A DNA stretch of 64,000 nt from Bolinopsis microptera. Taxonomy: Eukaryota; Ctenophora; Tentaculata; Lobata; Bolinopsidae. The stretch lies in contig NC_087075.1 in the NCBI RefSeq assembly GCF_026151205.1, positions 2,208,859 through 2,272,858 of the forward strand, read 5' to 3'. Under the pieces are notes generated by a model. The model did no database searches. It was not told the origin of the DNA and worked only from the letters and a program-made list of their open reading frames with translations. Below are positions 51,339-62,535 of this stretch, piece after piece (position 1 is the stretch's first letter; the number at the start of each line of letters is the position of its first letter). Position numbers and translations under genes: made by a program.

Positions 51339-52094
51339 TTAAAGTCTTGTATTGAGTAGTTGAATATATTTATGTTCACGGACATCCAAAGTTTTAGGAC
51401 TAGAATTATCAATAATTGACACATTAAAAATTTTGTTAAAATCTTCCCTTTGTCTAAAACCATGATCCAACAAATGTAAACCCAAACTAGATTCATCACT
51501 TGTTTCATCTACCTTATCACCATTTAAAAGTTTATAATATTTGACCCTATGTTCTCCAGTCCTAACCCGTAGAGATCGAGTTGTGCGACCGACGTAAGCC
51601 TTTCCACAGACACTACATTGGAACAGATAAATGATGTTGTAGCTCTGGCAGTTTCCAGGGGAAGCTTTAACCTTCTTGCCGTTCACTTTGAATTCACGGG
51701 TGCCTTTGACAAGTTCACAACATTTGCATCTTGGCACATTGCATTTGCTGGTTGGGCCATGTTGAGCTTCTAAAGCAAGTTCTTTCAATTTGACGAGGCG
51801 AGATTTTAGGCTTGGCCCTGTTTTCTTTGTGTAACTGAAAATTGTCTTCCTAGGCGTGGCGGATGTTGAGGAGGTCTCTTGGGATGTTTCAGCAGTGTCA
51901 CTTTCACTGAAACTCCTCGTTCTTGAGAGGTGTTCTTCATACTTCTTAGTCACAGACACCAGATCATCATCACTACCATAAGTAGATATGACCCTGATTG
52001 GAAGATGTAATGATGTCTGGTCATCAGGAGCCTGAACTTTGCGTGACAGTGATCTTGCTGTGTTAAGGACCTTATTACTGATGTTCTCAATCAT
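51339..52094 (-). pseudogene. Penelope-like element: GIY-YIG endonuclease domain
   Basis: A 251-codon frame. The C-terminal third carries a GIY-YIG nuclease: IIYLFQCSVCGKAYVGRTTR followed by SLRVRTGEHR, with downstream LGLHLLDHGF and VREHKYIQLL. Upstream lies the Cys cluster CNVPRCKCCE typical of Penelope endonucleases. It follows the RT domain in the order expected for Penelope-like elements. Confidence 0.88.
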
Positions 52095-52668
52095 TTTTCT
52101 AGGGTAACATGCGGCAAGGAAGGCTTTTTTGAGGTTGTTGAGATGTTCTTTCAGGCGTTCTTGGCAGTTGATGATCCTTCTGACTTTCTGAGTCTAAGGC
52201 ATTGAGAGTACACGATACCGGAATAGATATGGTTAGGGTGGGAGCTTTTAAAATGTAGATATGAACGAGAGTCTGTTTGCTTTATGAACAAATCCGTTTG
52301 GAGGGATCCTAAGGAATCGAAGGTGAACATTATGTCAAGGAAAGATACGTATTTACCAGGATCTTTATTTGGTATTCATCAATGATTATACCATGGGAGA
52401 GGAGTGCTTTGTTAACATCTGCAATCCAAATTTTGAACTCATCTGTAGTTCCCTCAAACAAACCTGCTCCGTCGTCAATGTAACGCCTGGCTGATACGAT
52501 CTTATTCATGAGCTCTGGGTTACTATAAACACATTTGTTCATTAGGTAGTAGACTGCTATGTTTGCGATTTGGAAACATAGTGATCCACCCGTAGGGGTA
52601 CCGATGAGCTGTATGAACCAATTTTGATCGAACTCCCCAGCAGAGGATCGAAGGCTCAATTCCACCAA
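52095..52668 (-). pseudogene. Penelope-like reverse transcriptase C-terminal half
   Basis: The frame 52330-52668 contains GTPTGGSLCFQIANIAVYYL and the catalytic RYIDDGAG. A second frame further down reads FLDIMFTFDSLGSLQTDLF and SYLHFKSSHPNHIYSGIVYS, the thumb of Penelope RTs. One frame change near 52325 and a stop near 52155 break it. The 5' part of the RT is missing beyond about 52670. Confidence 0.82.
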
Positions 52669-52714
52669 TTAATTAATTGAGACAGAATTTTAATAAATCA
52701 ACAAATTCTTAGAA

Positions 52715-52795
52715 TTTAAAAAAGTAGATTTCATTAAATTCCATAGAATTTAATTCTATGGCATTTATTGAAATCTACTTTTTAAAAGTTGAGAA
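52715..52795. repeat. Perfect-looking hairpin, about 35-bp arms
   Basis: AAAAAGTAGATTTCA and CCATAGAATT are mirrored by AATTCTATGG and TGAAATCTACTTTTT around a centre near 52750. A short inverted-repeat element at the truncation point of the Penelope-like copy. Confidence 0.75.
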
Positions 52796-53813
52796 TTGAT
52801 TTCAATTTCTAGAATATCACGAATATGTTGACTCAAAACTGTTTCAGGCAGCTATCAAGACTCAGGATATGACATAATTTGGCAGAATGTTAGTAACAAC
52901 GCTATCAGTGCATTGAAGTCGAGTCCTCGATACAGGTATTATAATTAGGTTCTATTGACCGTTTTTGTAGTCTTAACTCATTTTTATTTGTTATTATACG
53001 ACCAATTAAAACCTAGCAAACCAGACTTCTTTATATGTGCTAAAATTTACTTTAACCTTAATAATAGCAGCATTGTGGCAGATATCCAGTTACATTTTTT
53101 CCAGCCGTTAATCAATCCTTCTTTAGACACGGAGTCCTGTGTCGTAAAAGAGATATTTCATGATTTACTTTATTCTATGATATCGTAAAGTCTATTACAG
53201 AGATAATAATCTACCAATATAATTTGGTTCTAAGTCTATAACTGCTATGATCTTAAGCTCACAATTGGTTTTTAATCGGGTATGATTCGTCATCTTGAAT
53301 CTTCTCGTGGTAGCTTGATTTAGGTTAGGCGGAACTGTCCGGCAGCCGACTAAGTCTATAGTTATATAACTGTGTAAAGAGAAATATGTTTGACTAAATT
53401 TATATTAAAACCCTGTTTGGCCCTTGTAAAATCTGAAGTTGGTTAATTAAAATTTAGCCGGTTTATTACCATTTTAAGATGTGACGGAAACGTGATGCAT
53501 CACTCAATGTATAGCAAATGTTTGCGGTGTTATCTTTTCAGGCTGGTTAGCCTTGATTGTCATATATAACAGGAACCATCGATCAAACCATCGGAAATGG
53601 TTTGAAGGAAGAGAATGGCAAAATCTATTATCTACCCTCAACCTCCACACCAGTTTAAAGCGCCTTGCTTCTTCTTGCAGATCAAGCTATTAAGAACAAA
53701 TACAGATTTTCTTTTCACAATCGGGCTTTTCTAACTGGGCCCATCAGATCACAATTGAGACCGTCTTGCAATCCACTCAGGGGGCTGTTTTACTAGGTCG
53801 ATAAGCCCAGTAA

Positions 53814-54056
53814 GCCTTTACTGGGCCGGATATTTATACTCAATTTATCTTAGTTAGTTGCAAGTAATATAGCTCCTTTACTGGGCCGGATATTTATACT
53901 CAATTTATCTTAGTTAGTTGCAAGTAATATAGCTCCTTTACTGGGCCGGATATTTATACTCAATTTATCTTAGTTAGTTGCAAGTAATATAGCTCCTTTA
54001 CTGGGCCGGATATTTATACTCAATTTATCTTAGTTAGTTGCAAGTAATATAGCTCA
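53814..54056. repeat. 60-bp tandem repeat, 4 copies
   Basis: A unit beginning CTTTACTGGGCCGGATATTT and ending GCAAGTAATATAGCT is repeated four times with no visible differences, which suggests very recent duplication. Confidence 0.97.
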
Positions 54057-54129
54057 TTTTCTTAAAGTTTCGTTGTATCACGTGGTGACCCCCACGGTCG
54101 CTTCACTATAGTATCGTCACTATAGTATC

Positions 54130-54190
54130 GTCTTCGACGATACAGGGGGAGCCGCGCACTTCGTGCGCGGCGGGTCATACAACGTATGAC
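54130..54190. repeat. Dispersed end motif GTCATACAACGTATGAC / GCGCACTTCGTGCGC
   Basis: Contains the palindromes CGCGCACTTCGTGCGCG and GTCATACAACGTATGAC. Inverted copy at about 45997-46050 and a related ACGTATGACAAG motif at about 4424. Likely the end of a MITE family. Confidence 0.6.
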
Positions 54191-54191
54191 A

Positions 54192-54428
54192 AAAGTTTCG
54201 TAAACTTAAATCAATTACAGTGTGGCCTCTTTTTCACTGAAAAGACATCATCAGATTTCATTACATTCTGGGACCAATTTTGGTGTGATTTAAAGTATCC
54301 TACAAATTTGTGTTTACTGTTTCGACTTTTGTAAAATCACTGTAATCGGTATACTAGTTTCAACCATAATAGTGAAATAGAGCCAGTGACCACACCCTCT
54401 GTAATTGATTAAAGTCTACGAAACTTTC
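54192..54428. mobile_element. MITE of 237 bp with about 33-bp terminal inverted repeats
   Basis: AAAGTTTCGTAAACTTAAAT and CAATTACAGTGTGG at the left are mirrored at the right by CCACACCCTCTGTAATTG and AAGTCTACGAAACTTT. No coding sequence. A related arm lies at about 40839. Confidence 0.72.
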
Positions 54429-54991
54429 AGAAAATCTTAGTTCGGCACAGATCTATCATTTCTGAAATTTGTGTGTAATTGAAGTAATTCGGAGATAAAT
54501 TGAACAAGTTGCTAAGCAAGGGGCAGTTATTATCGGCCACCATATTTATTATTTTACCATATGTGTAAACGGAATATTCTAGCAGACTGTATAATACATT
54601 TTCTTACACACACACATTATATAATCTCTGGAATGATGCTATGATATGGCAATGTTTTGATACTGTATATTAAATGCGTTACTAGCCGATCTCCCGATGG
54701 AGTTTCGGTTGCCATGGCAACACATCATTATGATAAAAAATTTGTATAAGCAGTCATAACTCTGTCGTGTGCGGTGCGGGCGGTGATTTTATGATAGGTA
54801 TAAACATCTACTTTTTCAGTATTTGCGGTATGATCAGTTCACACGTATATTTTCGCAGACACAACTTCGCATAAAATTATATCCAATTATTCTATAAGTA
54901 ATTATCTACACGGACTTATGTCTAAATATGAATAAAATCGAGAAAACCAAATATTATGTGTTGCATCCCGAAGTGCTTAGTTCTCACGGCA

Positions 54992-55272
54992 TACAAGATA
55001 CAAGATACAAGGGCAGGTCACTCCCGAACGTTGGGATGGCCTGAGGTGCTTATCTCCTTTTCAGTAACCCTACGCCACTCTGTGCCGAGGCACTATACTA
55101 GCTGTAGGGGGGTTAGTCCTACGAGCCAGAGAGTGTGTATCACCAGCCGAAGCTGTACCAAATCACAGCTTGGTAACTGGCCGACTTGCATCCGACCGGA
55201 TTTGAACCCGGGTCTTCTGCTTGGGAGGCGATCGTGTTACCACTACACCACCCGTGTTACCACTACATCTAA
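54992..55272 (-). mobile_element. tRNA-derived SINE with 10-bp target duplication
   Basis: On the minus strand the head has pol III box A-like GTGTAGTGGTAACACG and box B GGGTTCAAATCC, with a body resembling a Gly-type tRNA (CGCCTCCCAAGCAGAAGACC). The tail ends in TTGTATC repeats. TCTCACGGCA flanks both sides (54982-54991 and 55273-55282). The head's first 14 nt (GTAGTGGTAACACG) are duplicated. Too long and tailed to be a tRNA gene. Confidence 0.88.
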
Positions 55273-55296
55273 TCTCACGGCAGTATATAATAATCA

Positions 55297-55587
55297 TGAT
55301 CCTGATAGATATTGAAGTCTCCTTAAATGATTGTCTCTTAATAGATATGGATTTTCGTTGGGAGGCGATGCAGATTTGTTTAAGGGGAAGGTTCTGGTCA
55401 GAAGGAGAAAGATTTTTGTATTATGAAACACTTGCAACGCTTGTAACTCCTTCTTATTACCCCCATTTGAAGGAACGTGTACCGATTTATTTTCTGAACG
55501 AAAGCTTACAAATAACCTTAGATTGCCTTAGAACCGAAGGATTAAAATATATACTATTTGTTGCTCGTCATAACTGTGAAACATAAA
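55297..55587 (+). other. Unidentified short ORF, about 95 codons
   Basis: An open frame beginning MILIDIEVSLNDC and ending VARHNCET. Composition is protein-like (FRWEAMQICLRGRFWSEGE) without low complexity, but I recognise no domain. It starts just outside the SINE target site. It could be an exon of an unknown gene or chance. Confidence 0.25.
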
Positions 55588-55595
55588 TTTTGAGT

Positions 55596-56375
55596 GAGAA
55601 GGGGTAATCCCGGTACCGGGCCGGAATTACCTCCATCCCGGCTGGGACCGGGATGAAAACGAAAACCCGGCCGGGATCAGCGTCATACCGGCCGGTACCG
55701 GGAGCGGTACCGGGAGCGGTACCGGGATTTTTCCAATATTTCTCCGTTACTCCTTTAGAATGACGAACTGAAATATGTTTATATAAGTCAAAACTGACAC
55801 AGAACTCATATTTGTGATCTGGTATTGGTTTAGTTACTTAAATAAATTTAATTGAACATGGGGTTTGACGTTGGAGCTTTACACTTTACAGTTTAAATAA
55901 CCTTACCTGAATAATTGAATTGGGTGACTACTGAATAGCATTTTGATTTATTAATGCTTTATTTACCCGGAGAACTCTGTTTTACTTGTCCCTCGGTAAC
56001 ACAAGACCGTGAGCCGTGACACTTGGTCACAATAATTAAGTCATGAGTCATATTTCTAGCATTAAAGTCAGAAAGAAGTCCATTACTCGTAAACGAAAAT
56101 ATAAAATCGACGTCATGAAACCCATGATTATTTCAAATCTAGATTGATTCCAGTCTCCATTGTTCAATGATTTCATCAAAACGTTTTAAGAAAATGTTTA
56201 CAGATTTGCGAAATTTGGACTCAAATTTACGTTGAAAAAACTGAATTTATTTTGGAAAAATCCCGACTAAAATCCCGGCTAAAACCAAAATCCCGGCCGG
56301 TACCGATACCGGTACAAAATTGCCAAATACCTGCCAGTATTCCGGCTGCGCCGGTATCCTGGTCGAGCCCTGTCT
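55596..56375. mobile_element. CCGGTACCGGGA-rich element, hAT-like right end
   Basis: Both flanks are dense in GGTACCGGGAGC / CCGGCCGGTACCG motifs around an AT-rich middle. The right end inverted reads CAGGGCTCGACCAGGATACC, a hAT-like terminus. The matching left terminus is not seen, so the left end may be lost. No transposase. Confidence 0.55.
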
Positions 56376-56482
56376 GACGCATAATTTTATCTATTTCTCG
56401 TGCAATTTTAGGGCAGACACAGTCATCAAAATGAGTTAATAAGAAGGTTTAAATTATAAGCAATTACCAACAATTGGGACTA

Positions 56483-57386
56483 CCTTATTGGACCTAATTT
56501 GGACGGACATTACTTGAACGCTGGAGGCCCTAGCGTTCATCTTAATGTCCGTTCAAATAAAGTCCGTTCAATTAATGTCCGTCCAAGTTAAAGTCCGTTG
56601 AAATTTTTTCAAAATTTTTTCCATTTCGAACTTTTTACCCAGAATATGACAACTATGAGAACTTTATTGTGTCGTAAGTTAACGACGGAAAGGTTCTCCT
56701 TGGTCTGCCGGAGGCACAGAAAACTCTACTAGTATAAAATGTTTTCAAGGGTCACTTGGCGGAAAAAGTCAACGAAATCAATAAATCATGGCACTCAACA
56801 ACATAGTTCATGAGCTAGTCCCCGCCAACATGACAAACTTGTTCCAGCCTCTAGATATTACGGTAAATCGTGTTGCCAAGGACATTGTCCGACGTTTTTA
56901 TAGTTCATATTACTGAGGGGAGGTAATGAAACAGTGCTAGGAAAGCTCTGCACGTGATGTTAAGGTTAACCTTAAGTTGTCTAAGATAAAACCACTTCAC
57001 GCCGAATGGCTTGTAAAAGTTAACAATGAAATGCAGGACCGGGGTAGTTTGATAAAAAAGGTTTCCACAAAGCTAGAAATCACTGATGCTTTAATTGTTT
57101 AAGCATGGACTATTTCATGCACGAAAATCCATTTAATGAAGATGATATGTGATATTAGACACTGATCATGTACACATATTTTAATATTTTTACTGCTTAA
57201 TGACTGCTATTCTTACTTACTGTATAAAAAATGGATTAAAAAATCATTTGCTGAAATTAAAAAACGTCAAAAATTGAAAAAAATTCGGATTTTTGATGGT
57301 TTTGAATGCCTTCGAGCGTTCATATTAATGTCCGTTCACAATTATGTCCGTTCATGTAATGTCCGTCCAAATAAGGTCCGATAAGG
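56483..57386 (+). mobile_element. pogo/Tigger-type DNA transposon, 904 bp, TA target site
   Basis: The left end CCTTATTGGACCTAATTTGG and right end (inverted) CCTTATCGGACCTTATTTGG are flanked by TA on both sides, as for Tc1/mariner-pogo elements. The inverted repeat runs on as ACGGACATTAC-TGAACG. Subterminal AATGTCCGTTCA motifs repeat several times. It holds a broken transposase fragment. Confidence 0.85.
56788..57103 (+). pseudogene. DDE_1-type transposase C-terminal fragment
   Basis: The frame reads VPANMTNLFQPLDITVNRVAK, then stops near 56915 and 56938, then LKLSKIKPLHAEWLVKVNNE. The LQPxD and KPLxAxWL blocks are typical of CENP-B/jerky/pogo-type DDE_1 transposases. Most of the catalytic domain is gone. 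Confidence 0.75.
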
Positions 57387-57788
57387 TATATCATTGTTTA
57401 TGAGTACATATTATACGACTATAATAGGTGTTAATATAATACACGTTAGTGTATTCCTGCATTGTACTCAATAATTTAACAAGTAATATTATATAATAAC
57501 CATATTTCTGCTTGTACAGGGAGCCCCTAATTCTATCATTCAAAAATGTAGTGTTAAATTTGGTAGATCAAGCAACGATCCTTAACGAACTTGAAGTCTA
57601 TTCGTTCGTTCGTTTGTATTCCACTTATCTCATGTTGTTCGGCTATGTGTATATGTAATCTTAATGGAAGCTAGAGCTGATTGAGATGAATGATCTCTAA
57701 AAGTTGGTGTCTACCTCCCCTCAGACTCCATTGTAAGTTAACACAATTCGAAACTTGTATACAAGAACTGTACATTGGAATATACACG

Positions 57789-58775
57789 ATGCAGTACTCA
57801 TACCATGAACATACGAAGCATTTGGTCGATGACCCCGATAATGATGATCTGTTTAGTGCCAGACATGCAGATCAGGTAGCGAGAGCTACAAACAGTGTTT
57901 TTAATGAAATGTGCCATGAACTGGATGTTAAGGAATACGGAGATCTAGTATTGAAAAACCTGAACAAGCGATCAGTTTCGAAAGAAAAACTGTGTGATTG
58001 GCTGCAAACTGTTTGTTTCATTTTGAATCGTTATGCGGCTCCTCATTTGCAAATGGCTGCGGAGAGAGTAGATAAACAGAACATTTCAGTAATCGCGGAG
58101 CAAAAAACTGTCATTGATTTGCAGAAGCAGCTCATTGAAAAGAAGGACGAAGAACTCAAGTCTGTTCAAACAACTGTGCAGACAGAAATGAAATCATATT
58201 CTTCTGCCCTGAAAAAGACTTGTGCAGCTGCTCTTACGCCAAAGAAGATCTGTACTGCAGTTAAGACAATAGCTGAAAAGGATGAAAGAAGCAGAAACGT
58301 CGTAATCTACGGAATAAGTGAATCCGACGGCGAGAAGTTAGAAAACAAAGTTGCTGAAGTTCTTGGTGAGATAAACGAGAAACCTTCTTTTCGTGACTGT
58401 TGTAGAGTTGGTCTGAAGAGAGTGGGCACATTAATACGACCAACTAAACTATCTCTAAATAGCTCTGACATTAACGGGTGATACTCGTAAAATATCTGTT
58501 CCATATATTGGGACCGTCGACGAGTCCAACTCGGCGCGCGTCCTGGTAGGTTGTAAACCTACAACTCTGACATGGTTACTCAGGTGCTGCGAAAAGCGAA
58601 ACTACTACGCACAAAAGAGGGCTATAAAAGTATCTACATTTGCCCAGACAGATCAGTGGAAGAAAGGAGAGCTTACAAGAAGCTCTGGGAGGAATTGAAA
58701 GAGAAGAGGAAAGCAGAGCCTAATGTAAGCAGTCATCACTTGCTTCAGATTCGTAGATTATTTGTAGTAATTTAG
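57789..58775 (+). pseudogene. L2/CR1-like retrotransposon ORF1 protein
   Basis: The frame starts at ATG 57789 (an upstream extension to 57690 is open). A helical N-terminal part and a long coiled coil (NISVIAEQKTVIDLQKQLIE) precede the RNA-binding core: RSRNVVIYGISES, CCRVGLKRVG, then, after the inserted MITE, VLRKAKLLRTKEGYKSIYIC and EERRAYKKLWEELKEKRK. This is the ORF1p type of L2/CR1 elements. The MITE at 58471-58564 and the LTR-like element from 58724 both disrupt it. Confidence 0.82.
58471..58564 (+). mobile_element. MITE, TTAACGGG family, 94 bp, 8-bp target duplication
   Basis: It begins TTAACGGGTGATACTCGTAA and ends in the hairpin TAGGTTGTAAACCTACAA, matching the left two thirds of the 4968-5124 copy. 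CTCTGACA flanks it at 58463-58470 and 58565-58572. Its insertion puts a TGA into the ORF1 frame. The truncated copy still has a clean target duplication. Confidence 0.9.
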
Positions 58776-58929
58776 GTTACGAACAACAAAAACAAAAGTA
58801 ATAATGATGGTAAAAAAGGGTAAGAAACAAAATGATTAACAATCCAATTACTACAAAATACACTTCCTAATTACTCTGACTTATAACGCCCTACATCTAC
58901 TGTAAAACACACGTCCTTACTCTACCCTT
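58724..58929 (-). repeat. LTR-like terminal repeat, left copy (at least 206 bp)
   Basis: Matches 63795-64000 with one difference (CAGTC versus CGGTC near the left end). The full LTR may extend further right; its inner boundary cannot be seen because the partner is cut by the window edge. Confidence 0.85.
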
Positions 58930-59739
58930 ACTTATCACCCTCGTTAACCGTCTCTAACGGAGTTTTACCCTTAAACTACACTTACATAACACTGCACTTT
59001 TAGCCCTCGCTGACCGTCCTTATATCAGGCCCAAATCCACTATAGTTCATTCTCGCTCTACCTGAGCCCGATTGTTGTTGACACGAACCCACTCGTGTTG
59101 GATTAACCCGTGTTAACCCTGGCTACAACACAGCCTATTCCTGCTCTCCTGAGTTAACCAATGTTGACTCTCCCTACGCTTAAGCCAGACTGCTCATTTC
59201 CTCCGCACAGTTCCACTAACTACAGTCCACGATAATGCTCTCTCCAGGATCCTAACGTAACAGGTCCTGGCTCCAAAGTGTCCTACATCAATGGCCCTCG
59301 ATTCGGGCAAACTCAATCTCCTCTTCTGACCTTTCCACCGGACCTTATATAATGTCCTGTCCGTGGTTTTTCACCCGACCTCTCTAACCAGACTCACGTG
59401 CCCCTACTCACACCTTTGGCAGCTGGTCTTATCTCCCACTAAAGCTTCATTGTCCCGAGTCCAGGTGTTACGACTATTCATCTTTTTACCAAAGCTTCCT
59501 GTCTGATGACCTCTGAATCCATAGTTTGTTAGAGCTCACATCTATCTTTGACTCTCTATCTACACAAAGGGTTTACGTCTGAGTTCTCCTAGAACCATTG
59601 TCTCTCCTCCAGAGTGACATATTTCTCGTCCGTCCAGGTGAGGTCCAACCCACAATCTCCATTGTATTCTCTTTCTCTAACTTTCCCTAACCACAGACCA
59701 GAACTGGATGTTCCACTTCCACTGCCTTATTACACAATA

Positions 59740-60170
59740 CTGCCTTATTACACAATACTGCCTTATTACACAATACTATCTAAAATCTATCAAATAATCT
59801 AGATCAAATAATCACGGCTTACACAACTTTACAAAATATGATATTTTTTAGAACTTTACTATAATATGTAGTATAATAATTTAATAAAACATCTCGTACT
59901 ACAGACTATATTCCATATCAGCTTCTATTCGCTCAATATTCACAGCTTACACAACTTTACAAAATCTGATCTTTTTTAGAACTTTACTATGATAGTATAA
60001 TAATTTAATAGAAAATCTTGTACTACAGACTCTATTCCATGCTTGCTCCTAATCACTAAATATTCACGGCTTACACAACTTTACAAAATCTGAGCATCTT
60101 TAGAACTTTACTATGATAGTGCATATAATAACTTTATAGAAAATCTCGTACTACAGACTATCGTTCCAAG
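59740..60170. repeat. Tandem repeats inside LTR-type element: 18 bp x3 and about 125 bp x3
   Basis: TGCCTTATTACACAATAC occurs three times at about 59723-59778. Units starting ACGGCTTACACAACTTTACA and including CTCGTACTACAGACT recur three times (about 59813, 59940, 60066) with small length differences. Confidence 0.88.
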
Positions 60171-60979
60171 ACTATCTTCAACTCACTTTTCAAAATTCTT
60201 ACTCTACCAAACTCATTACTCTGTCCCAGAACCAAATAAAATTGTTCCTTTTTGAACACCATGACGGGTCATCTATTCACTGTTCATCTTCATATTATGT
60301 TCTATTGTCTATATAAGTATAATGCTTGACTTACTTCACTCCGTCTTAATTATGTCTGACTCTGTACAACATGGCGAAATCAGTTCTTCTGACGATCCCC
60401 CTGCTCCTCCTCCTCGTGTCACTTAGTACTTTATGTCGGGTACTTTTCCCCACTCCACTTGTTGCCCCGACAGCTCCGACTCCGACTCCAAGTCCTCCTA
60501 TCCAAAATGATATGGTGAGCAGCTCCTCTCCGGATGATTAGATTCGCTCCCTATCTTCATTTCCAGGTATGTATTGATCAGTTTTTCTCCACCGCCCCTG
60601 GGGGATGATAATCCCCCATAGTTATTCAATCCAGTCTAAGTTTACTTTATAAATTCATTACTCTTCCACATCTATCAAATCTTTTCGTTTTTAGGTTGGA
60701 AGAATAGCTTTAAAACCTTTTGGATTCAACTGCTCCTACTAGAATGTATTTACAACCTGGTAAGTCTCCACGTCTCCGAGTCTCCTCCCAACATCGTTCC
60801 ATTGTTTCTTTTACTGTGTATCTCTCTTGTTCCACTGGTGTTCCTCTTAATTGTCAACCTCTCTGCGTCTCTCTCTTCTTCTCACACCATGTCTCCGTCT
60901 TCCACTCGTTTTCCAACATTTTGGACAGTCCCCTGTATTATCGTACTGTCCGTCCCTCCAGCTTTCCATACTTGTGTTT

Positions 60980-61250
60980 GTTTCACGTGTCTCTTCCCAA
61001 TGTCTCCATGTGTCTTCTTCCAATGTCTACATGTGCCTTCTTCCAATGTGTTCACTTGTCTCCTTCACAGGTCTCCACGTGTCTCCTCCCAATGTTTTCA
61101 TATGTCTCTTCCAAATGCCATGTGTCTTCTTCCAATTTTTCCATGTGTCTTCTTCCAATGTGTTCACGTGTCTCCTTCCAATGTCTCCATGTGTCTTTTT
61201 CCAATGTCTTTATGTGTCTTCTTCCAATGTGCTCACGTGTCTCCTTCAAA
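60980..61250. repeat. CTTCCAATGTCTCCATGTGT minisatellite
   Basis: Imperfect units of about 21-33 bp built from TCTTCCAATGT, CCATGTGTCTTC and CACGTGTCTCC, ten or so copies. The Phe/Ser/Cys-rich frames across 60720-61568 come from this and flanking pyrimidine-rich sequence. Confidence 0.85.
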
Positions 61251-61544
61251 GGTCTCTTTTTCATCTTTTCCAGCCTCCTTCCAGCTTTTCTTCAACTGTC
61301 CCTACGTACTGAGCAATGTGCATCAGTTCTTTTGAATTATGTCTTCCTTTCGACTCTTCCCTGTTTGCTCTTTCACGTCTTTTTCTTGTCTCTTTCTGTA
61401 GGTCCGCATTATTTCTATTGTTGGCAACTCTCATTTTTGATGTCTGGGTCTTTTATCCGTCTTCCCTTTTCATTCACTTCTTCTTTAAGTTTTGTTTCCC
61501 TTTTCGTTCCCGTTTTCTTCTTTTTCGACCATCCTCTCCAATCC

Positions 61545-61760
61545 ATCTGTCATCCAATCTGTCTTTGATCCATACTTCCATGCGACCTCCAATCCATGTG
61601 TCTTCCAATCTGTCTCCGATCCATGCTTCTATGTGACCTCCAATCCATGTGTCCTCCAATCTGTCTCCGATCTATTTTTCTATGTGACCTCCAGTCCATC
61701 TGTCATCCAATCTGTCTCCGATCCAATGCCTCCGATCCAATGTCTCCTTGTGTCTCCTTC
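61545..61760. repeat. CCAATCTGTCTCCGATCCAT repeat
   Basis: About five imperfect units of 38-42 bp (TGTGACCTCCAATCCATGTG, TCTGTCTCCGATC). Confidence 0.82.
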
Positions 61761-61799
61761 AAATGTTTCTCCTTCTAGATTTACCCTGGAATAATGGTT

Positions 61800-62535
61800 A
61801 ATGCTTTGTCACCACTCTCAACCTCTCACCCGTCACCAATCACCATGCTCCAATAGTATTTCCACTATTTAAGACCTCTTACCATGTTCCAATAGTAATT
61901 CCACTATTTATTACCCCTCACCATGCTCCAATAGTATTTCCACTATTTATCACCTCTTACCATGCTCCTAGAGTAAGTCCACTATTTATCCTCTCTCACC
62001 ATGTTCCAATAGTATTTCCACTATTTATCACCTCTCACCATGCTCCAATAGTAATTCCACCATTTATCCTCTCTCACCATGTTCCAATAGTAAGTCCACT
62101 ATTTATCCTCTCTCACCATGTTCCAATAGTATTTCCACTATTTATTACCCCTCACCATGCTCCAATAGTAATTCCACTATTTATCCTCTCTCACCATGTG
62201 ACCATGTTTCCATAGTAATTCCACTATTTGTCACCTCCCGTGTTCCAATAGTAATTCCACTATTCATCAACTCTCACCATGCTCTAATAGTAATTCCACT
62301 ATTTATCCTCTCTCACCATACTCTAATAGTAATGCCACTATTTTCCTCTCTCACCATGCTCCAATAGTAATTCCACTAGTCACCACTAGTACCACCACCT
62401 CCAATAGTAATTCCACTAGTCACCACTAGTACCACCACCTCCACTAAACACCACTAGTACCACCACCTCCAATAGTAATTCCACTAGTCACCACTATTAC
62501 CACCACCTCCAATAGTAATTTTACTAGTATTGCCA
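61800..62535. repeat. CACCATGCTCCAATAGTAATTCCACTATTTAT minisatellite
   Basis: About 17 units of roughly 36 bp (CTCTCACCATG, TCCAATAGTA, TTCCACTATTTATC), then four units of a shortened version with CACCACTAGTACCACCACCT (about 62375-62530). Confidence 0.9.

Noticed and set aside
55180-55255. tRNA gene on the minus strand
   Set aside because: Box A and B are present, but the sequence continues into a SINE body with a repeat tail and target duplications, and the tRNA fold is not complete.
60720-61568. 282-codon Phe/Ser/Cys-rich ORF, possible membrane protein
   Set aside because: Overlapping frames on the same strand are equally open. The sequence is pyrimidine-rich minisatellite (CTTCCAATGTCTCCATG) inside a non-coding LTR-type element.
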